Shown: piece by piece, positions 60,901-64,000 of the stretch
Position numbering within the stretch: the stretch's first letter is position 1
How the letters are laid out: every line of letters starts with the position of its first letter
Origin: Phoronis australis
Taxonomy: Eukaryota; Phoronida; Phoronidae
DNA: 64,000 nucleotides
Assembly (NCBI GenBank): GCA_002633005.1
Contig: NMRA01000435.1
Coordinates: 283,679-347,678 of the forward strand
Reading direction: 5' to 3'
Notes under the pieces: generated by a model
Databases searched by the model: none
Told to the model about the DNA's origin: nothing
The model's input: the letters and a program-made list of their open reading frames with translations, nothing else
Program-made: the position numbers and the translations under genes

Positions 60901-63147
60901 TGTCAATATGTTGTACTCTGTGTATGATCTGAAGCAATAACATTACCAGTTCTGTCCAAGCCAAGAAGCCAATTTTGAGGTGTGTTAGGAGCAATCTGAG
61001 ATCAGTTTTATGAATCATAAATTGGTTTTGTTCAAAAAACGCAGCCAGGTTTTTATAAAAGTAATGGAATATAGCCTCTTTAAATTTAATCTTAACTGTG
61101 GCTTAGGCACATTTGACATGTGTGCACATTGTTGATTACAGCCTAAAGGCACAGCAAGGTCTGCTGGTTGATTTCAGCTCATTTCCTCAGAGATTCATCG
61201 AACTGTTGAAGCTATGTCTACAAGAAGAGAACAAAGATTTGCCAAAGTATGATTGCGTAGTATTAATATTGACAATTTGACAATTTTGGTTTTAGGCCAA
61301 AGTAATGAAATTGACATTAAGCACTTCGACAATAATCAATAATGGGACGTCTGTTATTGCCATTATTAGTATTGCAGTGAAACTTTATTAATTTAGGTTA
61401 TTACTAAGATTGGGGTTTTCCTGCTTTTCTGTCATATTGTAACCTAAACTGAAGATATTTTACCATAATAAATATCCCCGTTTTTGTCATGAAATGTCAA
61501 AAAAAATCCTTTCCCATTAAACCCAACTTGCATAATGTCGTGAATTATTGTCACATTCCGCGATATTGTCATTAAAAAATAAGGACGATTGATTCTCAAC
61601 TGCTTATGTACCTTCTCTTTTTTATCTAAAAACTAACATAATTCATCTTCAATTTAACTGCCTTATGAGAACTTGGTGCCAAGGTAAAAATGGGCCACTT
61701 CATGTTTACCTGTCTTAATTCAGACTCTCTAATACTTAGCATGAACAACTATACAGAGTAGTTACGATCACTGCTAAGTCGAAACCTGCTTCAATGGATG
61801 TCCCACTTATTATCTTGATAATTTACATTGAAACTGAGGCTATGGCATTAGGCAGGCTCCACATGATATGCCTAAACATTGACTCGCTCGGCATTCTCTC
61901 GATATTGGGGATACAGGGGACACTGGGAGCTATGAGGTCTGTTTAGCCCCCAGCTCGATGCGCCTGTAGGTACAACACGCGCCCCTTGAGGAACGTGGCA
62001 CGATTTCTCTGACTACGAAATCAAGCATCTCTTCAGTGGCAGAGATAAAACACTTTTGGACAGATGGACAAAATGTTGTTTCAGCAAGCTGTTGTCAATG
62101 TTTTGACTTAGACAAGATCAGTAGGAATCTTTGCCACATTTGATGTGATTTGATGATTTTTCACCAGTCCTCATTTTCTATACAAATGCGAACAATACAA
62201 CCTAAGTCAGTTATTTGGCACTTTAATGCTTGCCATTTTTAAATATGACAACACTGTTTTAAATAAACAAACTTCACTTGTTGCTATTTTTTACTTCTGT
62301 TCAGTCCAACCATGCTTACAATAAAGTATGATTTTTTGTGGAAAACTTTGACTACCTAATAGCGTGAAATGTAATAGGAAATTACGTAATTTTTATTAGT
62401 CTTTGAGCTGGTCGCTGTCTATGTTTGGAAGTTGTTGGCACTTCTTGGAGTTATGTTGCGATTTAAAATATGGCATTGTATTTTATTCCCTTGCCAGGTT
62501 CATCCTACAGTTCAACAGTGTCGGTAATCTGTCCAGTGACCACGCCGCAGCCAACCTAAATGTTGTCGAGACTAATCCCTTCAAACACCTGACTCATCTG
62601 GCTCTCAAGTTCCTCCCCGGTTCAGACACTGATGTGAAAAAATACCTGGCAGACTGTCTCAAGAAACTAAGGGTGAGATAAACGCTTGACTTAGAGCTCT
62701 GTAACTCAGTGAGAGCATGGAAGCGATTTCTGCTTGGTTCAATCACAAAGGTTGCACAAGACAGGTGAATTGGTGTTATTGGAATCATTTGAACGTTTTA
62801 CATCACAATTCTGGTGATTCTCTAGTTTTCACCTTTGTTGTTACCGGACGACCTGTAGAGGTCGCCCCTCTCCGAATCCTACCAGTGTGGAATGGTTTTG
62901 AACGCATTGCCACTGTCTGGTAGTTGTGTCTGCCCTTCAGCATGTGAGGTCATATTCATTCAAGACGTAATCTAATCACCACATTATCGTCAATAGCTTT
63001 ACATTGGGATTCTGATGGAAGCCAGTTTAGTAATCTGTCTTTAATCGTGTAAAACCATTTCTATTTTAGGACGAGAATTTTTCTCTTCAGAAGCAGTCAG
63101 AAAGCAAAGAATCTGAGCTGACACTAAGGCTGAGACAGACGCAAGAG
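51985..63147 (+). CDS. SASS6: SASS6, spindle assembly abnormal protein 6 (N-terminal 190 codons, 6 exons, continues off right edge)
   Basis: SAS-6 self-assembles into the nine-spoked cartwheel that starts a new centriole. Exons: 51985-52055, 54359-54419, 59477-59556, 61142-61246, 62498-62672, 63070-63147; all GT-AG with matching phases. An acceptor at 51957-51958 implies an upstream 5' UTR exon. The globular head domain follows human SASS6: [51 protein letters not shown], then the PISA motif [16 protein letters not shown]. Phe134 corresponds to the residue that inserts in the head-to-head interface (F131 in zebrafish, F145 in Chlamydomonas). The sixth exon ([19 protein letters not shown]) begins the coiled-coil rod. 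The remaining rod and tail lie to the right of the window. Introns 2 and 3 carry a large minisatellite, inverted repeats and other repeats. Confidence 0.94.
52736..54246. mobile_element. 1.5-kb non-autonomous DNA transposon with TACCGTATTCGCC ends
   Basis: The left end TACCGTATTCGCCGTAATAA pairs with the right end TTATTATGGCGAATACGGTA, with one mismatch over this stretch. Both this and the 44.6-kb MITE begin TACCGTA, so they may be moved by the same type of transposase. No transposase frame is visible. It lies in SASS6 intron 1. Confidence 0.75.
54460..54650. repeat. Probable dispersed repeat fragment
   Basis: The stretch with GTCTCTGTCTGTCCGTCGTC and ATCTTGATGAGATTTGGCAG has the look of a transcript-like repeat common in marine invertebrate genomes. 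Only one copy is in the window, so this rests on general familiarity. Confidence 0.3.
57477..58196. repeat. Pair of about 145-bp direct repeats in SASS6 intron 2
   Basis: 57477-57622 and 58051-58196 share long identical runs (CCATGCCCATCTTGCAGAGT, CGTCATAATAAATGACATTA, CGCAATCCTCATCTTGTTTT, ACCCCGGGCAAAAT). The 430 bp between is T-rich and open in several frames but has no family likeness. They may be two insertions of one retroelement tail, or a decayed element with end repeats. Confidence 0.7.
58725..59470. repeat. Minisatellite of about 45-bp units in SASS6 intron 2
   Basis: About 16 diverged units of the form TATCTAGACTATCAGATCTG followed by TGTTACACCGTGTTGTGACT. The array ends just before the acceptor of SASS6 exon 3 at 59477. 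Two more units lie apart at about 55785-55880. Unit length varies through small deletions. Confidence 0.9.
60564..60749. mobile_element. MITE with CATGCGCGCACCCA ends and poly-G/poly-C inner flanks
   Basis: The ends CATGCGCGCACCCA and TGGGTGCGCGCATG are exact inverted repeats. Runs of G (right after the left end) and C (before the right end) extend the pairing. The N at 60722 lies at the C run, so the length there is unsure. It lies in SASS6 intron 3. Confidence 0.75.
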
Positions 63148-64000
63148 GTGCGTAGCACTTCAGTTGGTAGAGAGTCATTGATGTGTTGCAGGATTTGTGC
63201 TATTCCACATTATGCGCATCTATTCAGTTGTCACCCTGGATCTAAAAACCTCTCTGTGAGAAGCACACATCCAAAATTTTGGCATCTACCTCGCACGATT
63301 CCGTTCTCTTTCTCGCTTTATTTTTTAATTGTTTTCAGTTAGGTCGAATCTGTCTCCTTGTATGTTGGTTTATAATTTAGGAGTTTATTTTTGCTATACA
63401 AATTTAGTCAACATGTTGATTGAATTCACGGAATTAAGTGTCTCTCCAAAAAGAAGTTATTGTGAATTTGATTTACATGTGTAAGGAAACTTTCTATTCT
63501 TGATCTTTTGGAAAATAATATGTTTGTAAGCGTCAAGTAACTTCAGTTTAAACTCAGAATTGTTTTTTCCTGTTTGGTTTATGAAACTTTCTTTTCATCC
63601 TGTGCATTTGCTGGGCTGCATTCCATACAACAGGGCTTCGAATTATCCGCGGAAACATGGATTTCCGCTTTTTTCAAATGTTCTGTCCGCGTATTTTATT
63701 ATATTTCCGCGTAAAAAGAATCGGATTTGATATAAAATTTCCGCAGCAAATTTCTTTCTTACCGCCACGTTGCCGACGACTTTTATCTCGAAAAGCGGAA
63801 GTTGCTCTTTATGTTTCGGAGGAACGTAAATTGTCAATATTGCCGGGGCATCTGGGATAGCATGGTGGATTTCCTCAATGGCGGCTCATGTGATTGTAAA
63901 CCGCGGTGACAAATACTACGACTCTGCAGCCAAAAATGTTTGGAGGTGGGAGTGGCGGACGAGCTAAGACAGACGCAGACGCACGCTTCCAGAGGTGGTA
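63148..64000. other. Start of SASS6 intron 6; no exon supported
   Basis: No further coiled-coil exon in the SASS6 frame was found. A block rich in TTTCCGC/GCGGAAA at 63640-63800 looks like a mobile element. An ATG at 63878 opens 23 codons up to an AG|GTGGGA site, too little to call a gene. Confidence 0.4.

Noticed and set aside
63878-63946. ATG opening MAAHVIVNRGDKYYDSAAKN as a first exon
   Set aside because: Only 23 codons, next to mobile-element-like sequence, and the window ends before any partner exon.

Overview
The window is from a nuclear genome of an animal, most likely a marine-type invertebrate. The genes are split into many short exons with GT-AG introns, the sequence is AT-rich, and introns and intergenic DNA are strewn with tRNA-derived SINEs, short inverted-repeat elements (MITEs) and minisatellites. 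Single N bases at 10154, 39119, 45074 and 60722 mark assembly joins. I could not fix the phylum. All exon models below were made by eye: reading frame, splice sites and matching of codon phase from exon to exon.

Layout. (1) 121-4709, minus strand: the N-terminal 387 codons of ORC1, the largest subunit of the origin recognition complex, with its BAH domain; the AAA+ part lies beyond the left edge. (2) 4953-11455, plus strand: complete PRPF38A, a tri-snRNP splicing factor, in 8 exons. The two start codons face each other across about 240 bp, as ORC1 and PRPF38A do in human. (3) 11456-16176: intergenic or 3' UTR sequence between convergent genes. (4) 16177-40497, minus strand: a complete 28-exon gene for a 949-residue protein with two ubiquitin-conjugating (UBC) folds. 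The inner one resembles UBE2Q but has no catalytic cysteine. The C-terminal one, and the helical region before it, resemble the C-terminus of BIRC6/BRUCE and keep the cysteine. Its second exon lies in a 654-bp block present twice, one copy beginning beside an N. (5) 42599-50628, minus strand: a tentative 9-exon gene of unknown function. (6) 51985-63147, plus strand: the first six coding exons of SASS6, the centriole cartwheel protein, continuing past the right edge.

Together the recognised genes serve replication licensing, splicing, ubiquitin transfer and centriole assembly. Only the ORC1/PRPF38A pair looks like a conserved arrangement, plausibly sharing one two-way promoter. The most unusual system is the double-UBC protein: a dead UBE2Q-like E2 joined to an active BIRC6-like E2, without the BIR and WD40 parts of BIRC6.
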